64,000 nucleotides of DNA from Gordius sp. MW1 (Eukaryota; Nematomorpha; Gordioida; Gordea; Gordiidae), in contig OZ038528.1 in assembly GCA_964036665.1 (NCBI GenBank), forward strand, positions 2,858,501 through 2,922,500, written 5' to 3'. The position numbers and the translations under genes are program-made. The notes below the pieces were generated by a model. The model saw only the letters and a list, made by a program, of their open reading frames with translations. It was not told where the DNA came from and ran no database searches. Shown here piece after piece: positions 36,690 to 47,729 of this stretch. Each line of letters starts with the position of its first letter. Within the stretch, counting starts at the first letter, position 1.

Positions 36690-37780
36690 GTGTTTAAATT
36701 TGTTATTTGTAATGTACTTGATGTGATCTTAAAGGATATAGTATTTTATGGAAGAGCGTAATTTTGTAATTCCCATATTTTATTGATAATTGATTTAAAT
36801 AATATTAATAGTGAACTGAAATTAATATTATTATATAGAAGACAACAAAATTTGTTGTTAATTTTGAATCGATTGATCAAATATATAAAAATGTAAGGTT
36901 TGATGCATACAAATTTGATTGCTACATTGTGTATCTAAAATATGTTAGTGTTAACTTTTCTATGAAAAGGATAAATTTTTAGTGTTTTAATTATGTAATT
37001 CAATGAACTTATGATAATGTAACTAAAAAAATTATATTTTAGACCTAATTTATGTTTAAAAAATGTTTCTATAATTAAAGGTAAAAGAAATTTTATTGTC
37101 TAAAATTAACATAGTTTAAAACAAATATATGTCATTTTGTTTATCAAAGTTATAAGCACCTAATTACAAAAATAGTGATAAATTAAAGTTGTCAAGGATC
37201 AAACCAAATTTCTAATTACTGAAACGAGAGATGTCAATATACTTACAAGCATAGGGTTCGAGGGGGAGGGGGTTGAAGAAAATTTCAATTTCTTGTTAAA
37301 ATTACAGGAGGATTTATCGCTTATTAAGATAAAGATGGCAATGAGATGGACCATGTAGTGAACAGAGATTAGGCGCTTTTATAGTTTTGAACGAAGTAAA
37401 AACAAGGATAAATACTATTTAAAGAAATTAATGTTAAATTCAATTGTTAAATAGCCAAATTATTATAGGTTGTGAGAAGTAGCCAAAACGTACAAATTCA
37501 GATTTTACGACGCCACAAGTGCATATTTATTAAAATTAGTTTTAATTAGGGTGGGTAATACAATTTTTTTGATTTTATAGCTATTTGTATGAAAAATTAT
37601 ATTGGGGGGTGGGGGATTAGGGGACCATACGATTTAACATTTAAATGTAATGCTTAAGCTGGACGTAAATTCAATTGGAAGTATTGTTTTGCTATCGAAT
37701 AAATGAATCTTTATGAGTTGATAGTTATTTTCACCCACACATTTAATCGATTCTAATGCAATGATTTGAAATTCACCAAA
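36690..37780. other. GPCR 3' flank, AT-rich, nothing else recognised
   Basis: AT-rich DNA downstream of the GPCR stop with short G-rich patches near 37260 and 37605. No gene, RNA or repeat is supported. Confidence 0.4.
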
Positions 37781-37789
37781 CAGCCTTAA

Positions 37790-38455
37790 CCAAACCAGAG
37801 ATCAATTTACGTTCTTCATTCTTTACTTGATTTAATACTACCTACGGCGGTGCCAAGTCCGTGTGCAAAAAATGGAGGGTTAACGTCAGGTCGGAAACGG
37901 GCTATAAAATACCTCTTTAAAATCATGATAGTTTCAGACAAAATTTTACAATAAAGGTAGGGCGTTCTCCACAACCGCGCACTGCATACTCCGCCCATGC
38001 AATGTGAAAAATACACTAGGGCTACTGCCCGACTCATAACGAAGACGGTTAATGAAATTGGTTGAGGAAGAATGTGAATAACGTGCTGGAATATAGGAAA
38101 TTGACAGGATAGAACATCGAAATCGCACAAATGCTAAACATAAGAAAGGCACATATCGCCTTCCTACGACGAGGTGGAACGGAACCAAAGCTAGGACTTT
38201 AGGAGGATACTATTCTACAGTGGGTCACCAAATCGTAGAAATGTGGTCGGTATAGTTCAAAGCAAATCGTCCAAGGACAAGGTTGTGGAAGTCAAGCGTT
38301 GTTCCGACAGGCTAATGTGAGTGAAGATTGCAGATCAAGCCTCCTAACCGTTATGTGCGCGTATGCTCCCCAAATTAAGTGTTTAGTATTAAAGAAAGGC
38401 ATATTCTTCGATTCATTGGAAAAAGAAATACAAGGAATAGGATAAATAAAAAGGC
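37790..38455 (+). mobile_element. LINE 5' fragment (5' leader and start of endonuclease)
   Basis: The segment from 38110 reads in pieces as NIRKAHI, GGYYSTVGHQIVEMW and RLMWVKIADQ, the beginning of an APE-type endonuclease. From 38214 it matches the LINE at 46467-46680 closely at the DNA level (GGGTCACCAAATCGTAGAAA, GTCAAGCGTTGTTCCGACAG). The upstream 300 bp is probably its GC-richer 5' leader. It stops after about 665 bp, so most of the element is missing. Confidence 0.65.
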
Positions 38456-38704
38456 TAATTATAAATCTAATGATGTCTAAGTGATATTAAATTAAAACTT
38501 TTGTATGGTTTCTCACATCACATAAGTACTCTCACGGGTTGACTTAAAATTCAAAATTAAATTCACAACATTTATATATTATTTCACCTGTGCTTAACTC
38601 CTCACTCTCATAAGGTCCTGTTGTAAATTTTTAAATGCTCTGCTTATTTTTATCATATTCATGTATACTATTAAATTGTCATTTTATATATCTAAAAAAT
38701 TTAC

Positions 38705-39299
38705 TGTCGTATATACGGATGTCGTATACCCCTGTCGTATCCGTATATACTCGTATATATGAATTCTTCCCCCCCCCCCCTCATGTCCCCTACTACAAAA
38801 GTTACGGATTTGCCCAACCCCTTCCCCCCGCGCTTCTATACACATGAGTTGTAATACCGCGTATCTCATACATACTTATTCGATCCCACTTCTGACACCT
38901 TTAAGGTTTCGCGGAGATTTTCTATGTAACTTTATTGGGAACTACAATTGTATATTAACATCACGTTCTATATTATATATATATGTGGATGTAAGGGATC
39001 GAGCAGATGTTCTAAGTTTTTAAAGATAGTTTTATTAAAGGGGTATGTGGCACATTGGCCGCTAGTGCTAGGTAATAAAACAATCAACGAACTTGCAATT
39101 AATGTATAAAGAAAGAGGGGGGGGTCGAATAAAAGTATGTATGAGATACGCGGTATTACAACTTTTGTGTATAAAAGCGCGGGGGGAGGGGTTTGGGGAA
39201 ATCCGTAACTTTTGTATAAGGGGACATGGGGGGGGAAGAATTCATATATACGAGTATATACGGATACGACAGGGGTATACGACATCCGTATATACGACA
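38705..39299. mobile_element. Hairpin MITE with GTCGTATA/CCGTATATAC terminal repeats
   Basis: Inverted ends of about 190 bp begin TGTCGTATATACGGATG and contain repeated CGTATA words, a C/G run, and a CGCGGTATTACAACTTTTG-type segment. The non-palindromic centre lies at about 38895-39105. The superfamily is unassigned; I see no sure target duplication. Confidence 0.75.
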
Positions 39300-41366
39300 C
39301 TTACAATTTGATTTGGGAAAATAATTTCTAATGTCCATTTGAATTTAATTTGATAGCAAATGAAATATAAACGTAGCATATTTGCTATGCAATTTATGGG
39401 CGAGAAAGGTAGGAAGGGGCGAGAATGCCTATAGGGGGGTATTAAATGCAAAATAATTAGTTATAGGCCCTTGTAGGGGAGGGCATAGGGCAATTATCAA
39501 TGTTAACCAATTCAAAAACGAAAAAATTTTTTTGATTTATTTGGCCAATGGTCATTTTTTCCATTGGTCAGTAGCCTGCGGACGATCAAAACGTCATGTT
39601 ATCAATGTTATTAACAAGAACAAAATATTAATTTAAGAGGGCATAGGGCAATTATCAATGTTAACCAATTCAAAAACGAAAAAAATTGATTTATTTGGCC
39701 AATGGTCATTTTTTCCATTGGTCAGTAGCCTGCGGTTGAGGAGAGCAATTGGTGTATTTTAACCATGTAATTTTGCCCTATAACAGTCAATTTACCTTCA
39801 TCACTAGTTTATAAATTAAAACGAACGTAAATAAATTAATATTATACAAAATAGCAATTAAAATTGATGGAGCTATATTATTAAACAAACTTTAATCGCA
39901 TTTTTTACATTTTTAATTTTTATGTATTTTTTAAATGATATTTATTTTAAAATACTGTTTTTGATATCTACCCAATTCAATATTTTTTTTATTTACCATT
40001 TTAAGATTATTTAATTTGCGAAAATTACGAATTTCTATATGATTACCTTACCACTATACAACGTGCAAGTCAAGATGGCGGAAAAAAGGGTAAACATTTT
40101 GTGCGTTGATAAGCAGTCTATGGTTATATCTAAGATCATATCACAGCTTATAAACATTATGTCGTGCTGAAAAATCTTAGATTGATTCTAATCATTGCGA
40201 GATTAATCGGTGCTTTTAGATAAATTATTCTAATTAAATCAAAGTCATGATATAGTTTTAAGCATATTTGAAATAATTTAAGTACCATTTTGCACCAAAA
40301 ATATTTTAACTTAAAGAGTAATAAACAATAGTTAATATATTTTATTGCTAACTTATAATAAATTAAGTTTTTGATAAATTAGCAAAAATACACAAATTTC
40401 TAGCTTCCTCGTGGACGTATTATTTACATTTACACTACAACCTAAAGGCGCGCAATTTTCATCAATAAATAGTGAAGCTTTAAGTAAAAAAATCAATAAA
40501 CGCCCACATCACATACCCTCCCCCCCCCACTCACTTGAGCGCAAATATCAAAACAAACGCCTTAACACAAATAATCATCTTTCCTACATATTCCTTCTTG
40601 CCTGGATTTGATTATAGTAAGCAAGCATTATTATTTATTATTTTTTACCTACCCTGATTTATTATAACCCACGATTTTGTTTTATATTCCCCCTCTTCCC
40701 TTCTCTCTCTCCCGCCCTTTTTACGATAGGGGACGGTGTTGTTGTATTTAATTTATCAATAAACATCGCACAACAAATTCAAGCGTAGAGTGTGTGCGTG
40801 TGTTTGTTTAATAATATAATAACCCTTAGTAGGCACAATTTCTCATTCGCGCGTTTTTTTTCTCCCTTATCAATATCATCCTTCATTTTCCCTCAATTTC
40901 AGAACGTATTTAAAAGAAAAATACGATATAATCATTATTTAGAAAGCAATATAACTATTACGTTTTTGTGTGCTTGTAGGGGAAAGGAAACATGTGTGGG
41001 AGTAAATTTAAGTTTTTGTAATGGATGGGGGAAAATATAAGCCACACAGGTTAAAAAGTTGTTTGATCAATAAAAAACTTATAAGTCACATAAACTTAAT
41101 ACTATATAACAAACTAATAAAAGGGTCATGGGCGTGGTGGCAGGGAAGGGTAATTATCAAAAGATTTAAAAGGTTTTAATTAGTTATTATTAGGGTTGGA
41201 TATTTTCCCGGGAATTTTCATTAGGGGAAATTACCAGGAAAATTTGGGGAAAATAAGGGAAAAAACGGGAATTTAGGGGAAAAACATTAAATTAAGGGGA
41301 AATAACGAGCTAAATTGATAAATTAGTATAAAAAATGTTAAGGAGTATGATTAAAACTACTTGAAT

Positions 41367-43592
41367 TTATTTGTCGAACAATATAAAGAAGCAAATACAA
41401 GCAATCACAATAAAATATAAATCATAGTTATAAATTTTCAATATCGGAATCTTCATTGAGGGAAGACATTGACTCATCAGAGGATGATAACAAAAATGTT
41501 TTTTGTGGATAAAAATTACAGTTTCATTCAACTGCATGTTATGCCTGATGGATACTAATTTCTTTATTTTCTCATTTTTAATCCGATTGCGCGATTTGGA
41601 ATGAACATTTCCAAAGGTAGACCATATTCTTTCGGTTGAGGCACTGGTCGCTGGGATAGAAAAGAGGCGTATAGCGACTGCCGACAGGGGTTGATCTATA
41701 CACAACCCTTTCCACCATGTTAGGGGGGAAGTGTATTTTGCACTTTCCCATATAAACCTTTCAGCGAATAAGCCGCCTTTGGCGCGAAACTCGGCCAAAT
41801 TCGCAACAATTTTGCCTATATTTAATTCTGCGTCTTCTGATACTAACTTAATTGCTTGGATTGCGTCACCTATTTCATTATGGGTTAAATGATGTCCACA
41901 ATAACGGGGGTCAAGCAAGCCGCCATATGAAATTGTTTGCAGCAAAATAATTTCCGCTATTTGATACATTTTTTGATGATATTTGAATCGATAAGGCTAA
42001 ATTCTTGAATACAATTTTCATCGAAATGAGTTTTAATAACATGGAAGGCTTCAACAACATGCGATAAAAGTCCGCTATCGCTTTCAATTGCCGATATTTT
42101 TGTTAAAATTATCTGTAAAAAGGTAATAATTTTCTTAACTTGCACCCAAAATCCATCATTGTCTAGCAATATTTGTCTTTTTCTTCTATCGCTGAAGCTA
42201 TCACTTATAGCTAGCTCCTGTAATACATCTTTATTGCATAGAAGACTCTCTAACATTAATACAACACCACCCCATCTTGTAGGGCAAGGAATTTTCAAAG
42301 TTACCATACGATTTTTTAATGTTTGTCTTTGTTTAAATGTGGAATATAAAATTCCACTGAATTTAATGTACTTTATAAGCCTTTTGGCTTTTGCTACAAT
42401 GGTTTGTATTGAAACAATCGGTGCCCTATCAACTCGCCGAAAACAATCATGTCCAACCAAACACCTCTTCATATTTTACTCTTAGAATAAAATACATTCG
42501 GTCATTAATAGTTAAAAACATAAATTAACTATGCAATAACGTACCAACAGCTTATATTGTTAAGTGAGGGATGCAAAATGTAAATAATGTCCCCCAGCTA
42601 AAAAAAGGTCCCCAAGCTTATTAACCCTAACCCATCAACCAATCACAAATTTGTGGACATTTTGGGGACATTTTTTAGCTGGGGGACATTATTTTCGGCG
42701 AGATTGTTTTCGGCGAGTTGACGGGCCACCGAAACAATCTTATTGCAAACATCCTTTATCAGTAAATTAAGGCCATGAGCCGCGCAGCCGAAACATTCAA
42801 TGGAAGGGTGTTCCAGTTTCACCAATTCCTAAGCTTTTTTCATATTCTTGGCATTGTCAGTTACAATCGCAATAAACTTTTGAGCTCCAATTTCTTGCAT
42901 TACTTTTAAAAATTCCCCTGATATGTATTCTCCAGTATGGGCATTTGACCCAGTATTAATAGATTTAAAAAAAATTGGTTTTGGGGTCATAATAATGAAG
43001 TTTATTATTGATTCTCCCCTAGTATTGGTCCACCCATCGCTGACTGGGGTCAAGTTTGAGGCTGACTTTAATTTTTCATTCACAATCATTGTAATCTTGT
43101 CAAATTGTTTAGTCAACAATGGACCTCCTATTGCCTTTCTGGAAGGAAGTATGTAGGAGGGCTTTATACACTTAAAGAACTCCTTCCAATATGGATTCTC
43201 AATGATACGAAAAGGGCAATTAGACATAAAAATAGCTAATGCTAACTTTTCATCTAACTTCTCTTGCTGAGACTGGGACATACTATCAAAATATTTTATA
43301 ATGTTGGATGTTGATTGTTTCGGGTCACATGAAGCAGATGTTTGTTATCAGGGCATTTTTGAGGAATTACCTCACAAATTGATGATTGTGGAGAGGGCGG
43401 CATTAGGTAAACATCTTGACAATTTTTTGAACTAATAAAATTAGGGCATTTAGCTATATGACTAGCCATTTTTGTTGAATTTGGAAAGGTGTATTTTAGA
43501 TTGCAATAATTGCAAATGGCTATTAAGCCCTTTTTATTTGATGCTACATGTTTGGAAAAGTGTTTGGATATATCAGATGTTTTTCTTGGCAT
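41367..43592 (-). pseudogene. hAT transposase, broken
   Basis: From the start: a BED-type zinc finger (CNYCNLKYTF...MASHIAKC) at 43592-43400. Then SNIIKYFDSMSQSQQEKLDE, the catalytic-core region (VSDGWTNTRGESIINFI, VTDNAKNM), CFGCAAHGLNLLIKD, PCPTRWGG, and the C-terminal WWKGLC...FSIPATSASTERIWS. Damage: a frameshift between 43370 and 43296, an amber stop at 42828-42826 where Trp is expected, a 311-bp MITE insertion at 42420-42730, and a frameshift in an A-run near 41968. Otherwise the domain order is complete, so the copy is fairly young. Confidence 0.88.
42420..42730. mobile_element. MITE with 9-bp TSD (Mutator-like)
   Basis: Ends GGTGCCCTATCAACTCGCCG and GAGTTGACGGGCCACC are inverted. Flanks are perfect 9-bp GAAACAATC duplications. 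CCCCCAGCTAAAAAA and TTTTTTAGCTGGGGG form inner inverted words. The 9-bp duplication fits the Mutator superfamily. It splits the hAT transposase. A second copy is at 48790-48944. Confidence 0.88.
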
Positions 43593-44599
43593 CTATTAAT
43601 CAAAGAAACTACGTTAATTATTATTTAAGTTTGTTTAAATAGAATAAGAGTATATAAATGTAGTTAAATTTTCATTAAAATATACAAGTTAAAATTGAGT
43701 TGATTTAAATATGACAATTAATTAGTCAAAAATTTAGATGTTAATATAACCATTGATTGCATAGCAATTAAAAAGCTACATTACTTAAATTTGAGTTGAT
43801 GAAATTTAGTTTCAGTCTGGCAATGTAAATTGACTTAAATATGCAAAATATTATGATATGATATCTATAATCATAATTAAATCTACCTTATGAATATAAT
43901 ATTTGAAAATCCAGATGAATATAAAACTTGATTTTTAGTTGATGAAAGTTAGTATCAGATTCAGAATAAATGTATAAAAGCTGCAAAATATAAATTATAT
44001 TTATAAAAATGTGTTAATTACCTTACTCACAAGAAAGAAAGTTCTAAATGTTTATTAAGTTACCAAGTACTAACACAAGTGAAAAGAGGAAATATTTAAA
44101 ATACTAGTTACCACGAGGTAAATATAAAATTTAACTAAATTAAAATAAGATATGAACCAAATTAGAACAAAGATATATAATAAAAATACATTTTTTTTGG
44201 AGGGGAATTTTCCCTAGGGGAAAAACATTTTTCCCCAGAGAAGTTTCCCGGGAAAAAACGGGAATTTTCCCGGGGAAAATTCCCATTGTGCCATCCCTAG
44301 TTATTATTAACCACAACGAATAAGAAAGATAAAAGAATTACGTTTATCTGGCTTTTAGGCCCATACTCGGGCAAGGAAGAGCCGTGCAGGTCTCTAAACT
44401 AAATTATTAAATAAATGAGTATGACCTAAAACCTATATTTTTTTAACTATTACTTTTTAGGTTTTCTATGAAATCACAATCTAATTAAATGAAATATATT
44501 AAACCATTAAAAAAATATATATGCATTTATAAGGTTAAAAATATATTACATAGTTGGCTGTCTGTTAGACCATCTATAATAAATTTTTAGGTTATATAT

Positions 44600-45200
44600 A
44601 AAATTTGGCCAAAAAATTTTTGATGCTCATTTTGGACAAAGGTCATTTTTTTTGCATTGGTCAGCAGCCAGGACACGGTAAAATTGGATATAAATTCATA
44701 AGAGTCAAAAAAAACGAAAAAAAATTTTCGAATCACATTTTGGCCAATGGTCATTTTTTTCCATTGGTCAGCAGCCAGGACACGGTAAAAGTGGATATAA
44801 ATTCATAATAGTCAAAAAAAAACGAAAAAAAAATATTTGAATCACATTTTGGCCAATGGTCATTTTTTTCCTTTGGTCAGCAGCCAGGACACGGTAAAAG
44901 TGGATATAAATTCATAATAGTCAAAAAAAAACGAAAAAAAAATTTTCGAAGCACATTTTTATTTTGGCCAATGGTCATTTTATTCCATTGGTCAGCAACC
45001 AACGGACGGCCAAAAAGGCATAATAGCAATGGTAGTAACAGGAACAATCAAAATAGTCAAAAAAAACGAAAAAAAAACTTGGATTCACATTTTGGCCAAT
45101 GGTCATTTTTTCATTGGTCAGCACCCAACGGATGGCCAAAAAGTCTTATTATCAATGGTAGTAACAATAACAATCATAAGAGTCAAAAAAACTCCGGGAT
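44600..45200 (+). repeat. Tandem GGCCAATGGTCA array, foldback copy 2
   Basis: About five units of 100-120 bp, same composition as 20930-21420, ending at GGGATTCGAACCC. One unit carries a short ATTTTT insertion. Confidence 0.85.
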
Positions 45201-45244
45201 TCGAACCCAAAAACTAGTTAAATTAACAAAAATTAAGAGTAAAC

Positions 45245-45345
45245 AACGAGACAAGACTTTCTCTGCAAGACAAGACATTCGATGCAAGACATCAAGACAT
45301 TCGGTGCAAGACAAGACATTCGGTGCAAGACAAGACACCGAACAG
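45245..45345 (+). repeat. Short tandem repeat (ACAAGACATTCGGTGCAAG), copy 2
   Basis: Four units, matching 21450-21560, including the same CATC interruption. Confidence 0.85.
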
Positions 45346-45762
45346 CGTTAAAAACAAAATGTAAAGCGAGCCCATAAATTGCATAGCATTTAATTAAATA
45401 GGGGCACAGGGACCCATATCAGTAGATGCATAGGCCCTTGTAGTGGATGGCATAGGGTAATTATCAATGTTAACCTATTCAAAAACGAAAAATTTTTTGA
45501 TTTATTTGGCCAATGGTCATTTTTCTCAATGGTCAGTAGCCTGCGGACGGTCAAAAAGTCATATTATCAATGGTATTAACAAGAACAAAATATTAATTAA
45601 ATTAAATATATACATTGGAGGGTAAACGGACGGACATCAACGGACAACGGACAACCAAAAACGAGCCCATAAATTGCATAGCAATTAATAAATGAATGAT
45701 TATGCAAACACAACTAGTAATCTCATGTAAATATTTAAAACAAAATAATTTAAATTAATATT

Positions 45763-46370
45763 TAAATTAATTGCTATGCAATTTATGGGCTCGTTTTTGG
45801 TTGTCCGTTGTCCGTCCGTCCCTATCTATTTGCATTGGGTATATTAGGTTATCGATTTTTTAAATTAATGCATGAGAAAGAGGTGCCCCACCCCTTATCT
45901 CTATCTCCCTCGCTGTGTTATTTTTAAAATTAATGCATAAGAGGTGCCCCACCCCTCATCTCTATCTCCCTCGCTTGGGCGGGGTCGGGTTTTAATTGCT
46001 ATGTTAAATTAATGCATAAGTATATCTATTCGTTTTTGAATTGGGTAACATTGCTATTAATTGCTATAATTACCCTATGCCCTCCACTACAAGGGCCTAT
46101 GCCTCTACTGATATGGGTCCCTGTGCCCCTACAAAAGCCTATGCCTCTATTAATGTGGGTTCGAACCCCGACCAACGTTTTGAATTGCTGGTTCGATTCC
46201 CGGAGAGGGCAATTTATTTTTTAAATTGAATAAATATATTTTTCCTGTTACTACCATTGATAATATGACTTTTTGGCCGTCCGCTTGTTCTATTATTGTT
46301 TCATTTTATTATATAATAAACATAAATAAAAGTTGTTTACTTTTAATTGCTATGCAATTTAAGTTTGTTA
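45763..46370. repeat. Inverted foldback modules with tRNA-like words
   Basis: It starts with TTAATTGCTATGCAATTT and a TTGTCCG stretch in the orientation of 15345. It has two GAGGTGCCCCACCCC units (also at 15460 and 15525), then CCCTATGCCCTCCACTACAA. GGGTTCGAACCCC and GGTTCGATTCCCGG at 46150-46205 resemble tRNA B boxes. It ends with one unit of the 15596 repeat. Confidence 0.7.
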
Positions 46371-47107
46371 GTAATTGTCTATATTAAGTTAATTTTAGTG
46401 GAATTAAGGGTGGTGGGGGGAGGGTGCAGATCATAGGACCTCGGGAGTAATTAACTATTCTACATCGGGTCACCAAATCGTAGAAACGGGGCGGTGTCGT
46501 TCTAAATCTTTCAAGGACAAGGTGGTGGAAGTCAAGCGTTGTTCCGACAGGCTAATGTGGGTAAAGATTGCAAATCAAGGGGGCTTCCTAACCGTTGTGC
46601 GCGTATGCTCCCATTGGGTTTATGGAATCAGAGAAAGACAAATTCTTTGATTTATTGGAAAAGGAAATACAAAGAATCGGCAGGGAAAAAAGCTAATTAT
46701 TGGGGCGGATTACAACACTCACGTAAAGAAAGATCGCCTCGGGTATGAACGCAATCATGGAGTCTATGGGCATGGTTTGAAGAACAAAGAAGGGGAAAAA
46801 CTTCTCCATGTATCCCAAGCATACGACATGGCGATCGTTAACACCTATTTTTAAAAACGCGAAGATCATATTGTGACCTATAGAAGTGGGAAGCATTTTG
46901 GTCAAATTGACTATTTGCTTATATGGCGAAAGGACTTATGGAGTATCAAGTGCAAAGCAATATAGAGAACAAACCGCCAGGCAACATTGTCCCCTAGTTA
47001 AGTTACGGAAGAGTATTTCCTGAAAGAAGAAAGGTCTATGAACCTCGAATTCGAAACGCTTAAGATTACGTCGATGAACGAAGAATACCTTCAAAAAGCC
47101 TCCTCAC

Positions 47108-47311
47108 TAGTGTTGTAAAAACGGCTGGATTTTGTTTTGTCGACCTTTGGTTCAACTAAGACTAACGGTTTACTCTAACCTGTTTTTTAGATTTTGACAA
47201 GGCCTAGAGGTCGATGAAGAAAAACAGGCCAAAAAGCCTTAGGTCTGTTTATGTTTAGTCGACTAAAAGCAAAGGTCGACCAAACATAACCCAGCCGTTT
47301 TTACAATACTA
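47108..47311. mobile_element. MITE with TAGTGTTGTAAAAACGG ends, inside the LINE
   Basis: A 204-bp relative of 5064-5220 with ends TAGTGTTGTAAAAACGGC and GCCGTTTTTACAATACTA. Perfect 8-bp duplication CTCCTCAC. Internal GTCGACC words are palindromic. Confidence 0.9.
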
Positions 47312-47729
47312 CTCCTCACTCTTGGGTGCAAGGAAGTTGCATAGGGACGTAGACGACAATTGGGAGACGCTAACTAAGGACATAAAGGAAACAGCGATTC
47401 TTGTTTTATGACAGACCAAAGGAGACAAAGCTATGAATAGGGAACTATGGTGGTGGGATGAATCGCTAAGGGATTTCATCGAACGGAAGAAAAATCTTTA
47501 TAGACGGGCCATAAATCAAAAAAAATCGGAGGATTATCAAGAATATAGGGACGCAAAGAGAGCCGCGAAAAAGGCCGTTGCAATGGCGAAGAATGCCGCG
47601 TACACCGAGATGGCAAACAAACTGGATCATAAATGGTGTGATAGACTTGTGTAATTGGCCAAGATAAGAGAGAAGAAAAGTCGCTGTCGGAGTTTTTAAA
47701 ATAGTCAAAAACTAGAAGGGTCAAACCTT

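Larger units (their letters stand above)
41191..44299 (-). mobile_element. hAT element with GGGGAAA subterminal repeats, near full length
   Basis: Ends TAGGGTTGGATATTTTCCC and GTGCCATCCCTA are inverted, with a perfect 8-bp duplication, GTTATTAT. The homologous empty site in copy 1 of the foldback family (near 20633) reads AGTTATTATTAACC, confirming insertion. Subterminal DNA repeats GGGGAAA/TTCCCGGGGAA words. It encodes a nearly complete but broken transposase on the minus strand and carries a nested MITE. Confidence 0.93.
39365..45690 (+). mobile_element. Second copy of the foldback family, split by a hAT element
   Basis: Order: outer modules (39365-39922), core (39923-41182), hAT insertion (41191-44299), rest of core (44308-44600), GGCCAATGGTCA array (44600-45200), ACAAGACATTCGGTGC array (45245-45345), outer module with CGAGCCCATAAATTGC and a CGGACAACGG stretch (to 45690). 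Core and right arm are nearly identical to 19373-21925. Unlike copy 1, the left modules are in direct, not inverted, orientation. No transposase of its own. Confidence 0.65.

Noticed and set aside
37816-38188. Minus-strand open frames of 80-104 codons
   Set aside because: They lie antisense to the LINE leader and have no family resemblance.
46150-46205. Possible tRNA genes from GGTTCGATTCCCGG words
   Set aside because: Only B-box-like words are present; no full cloverleaf or A box at the right distance.
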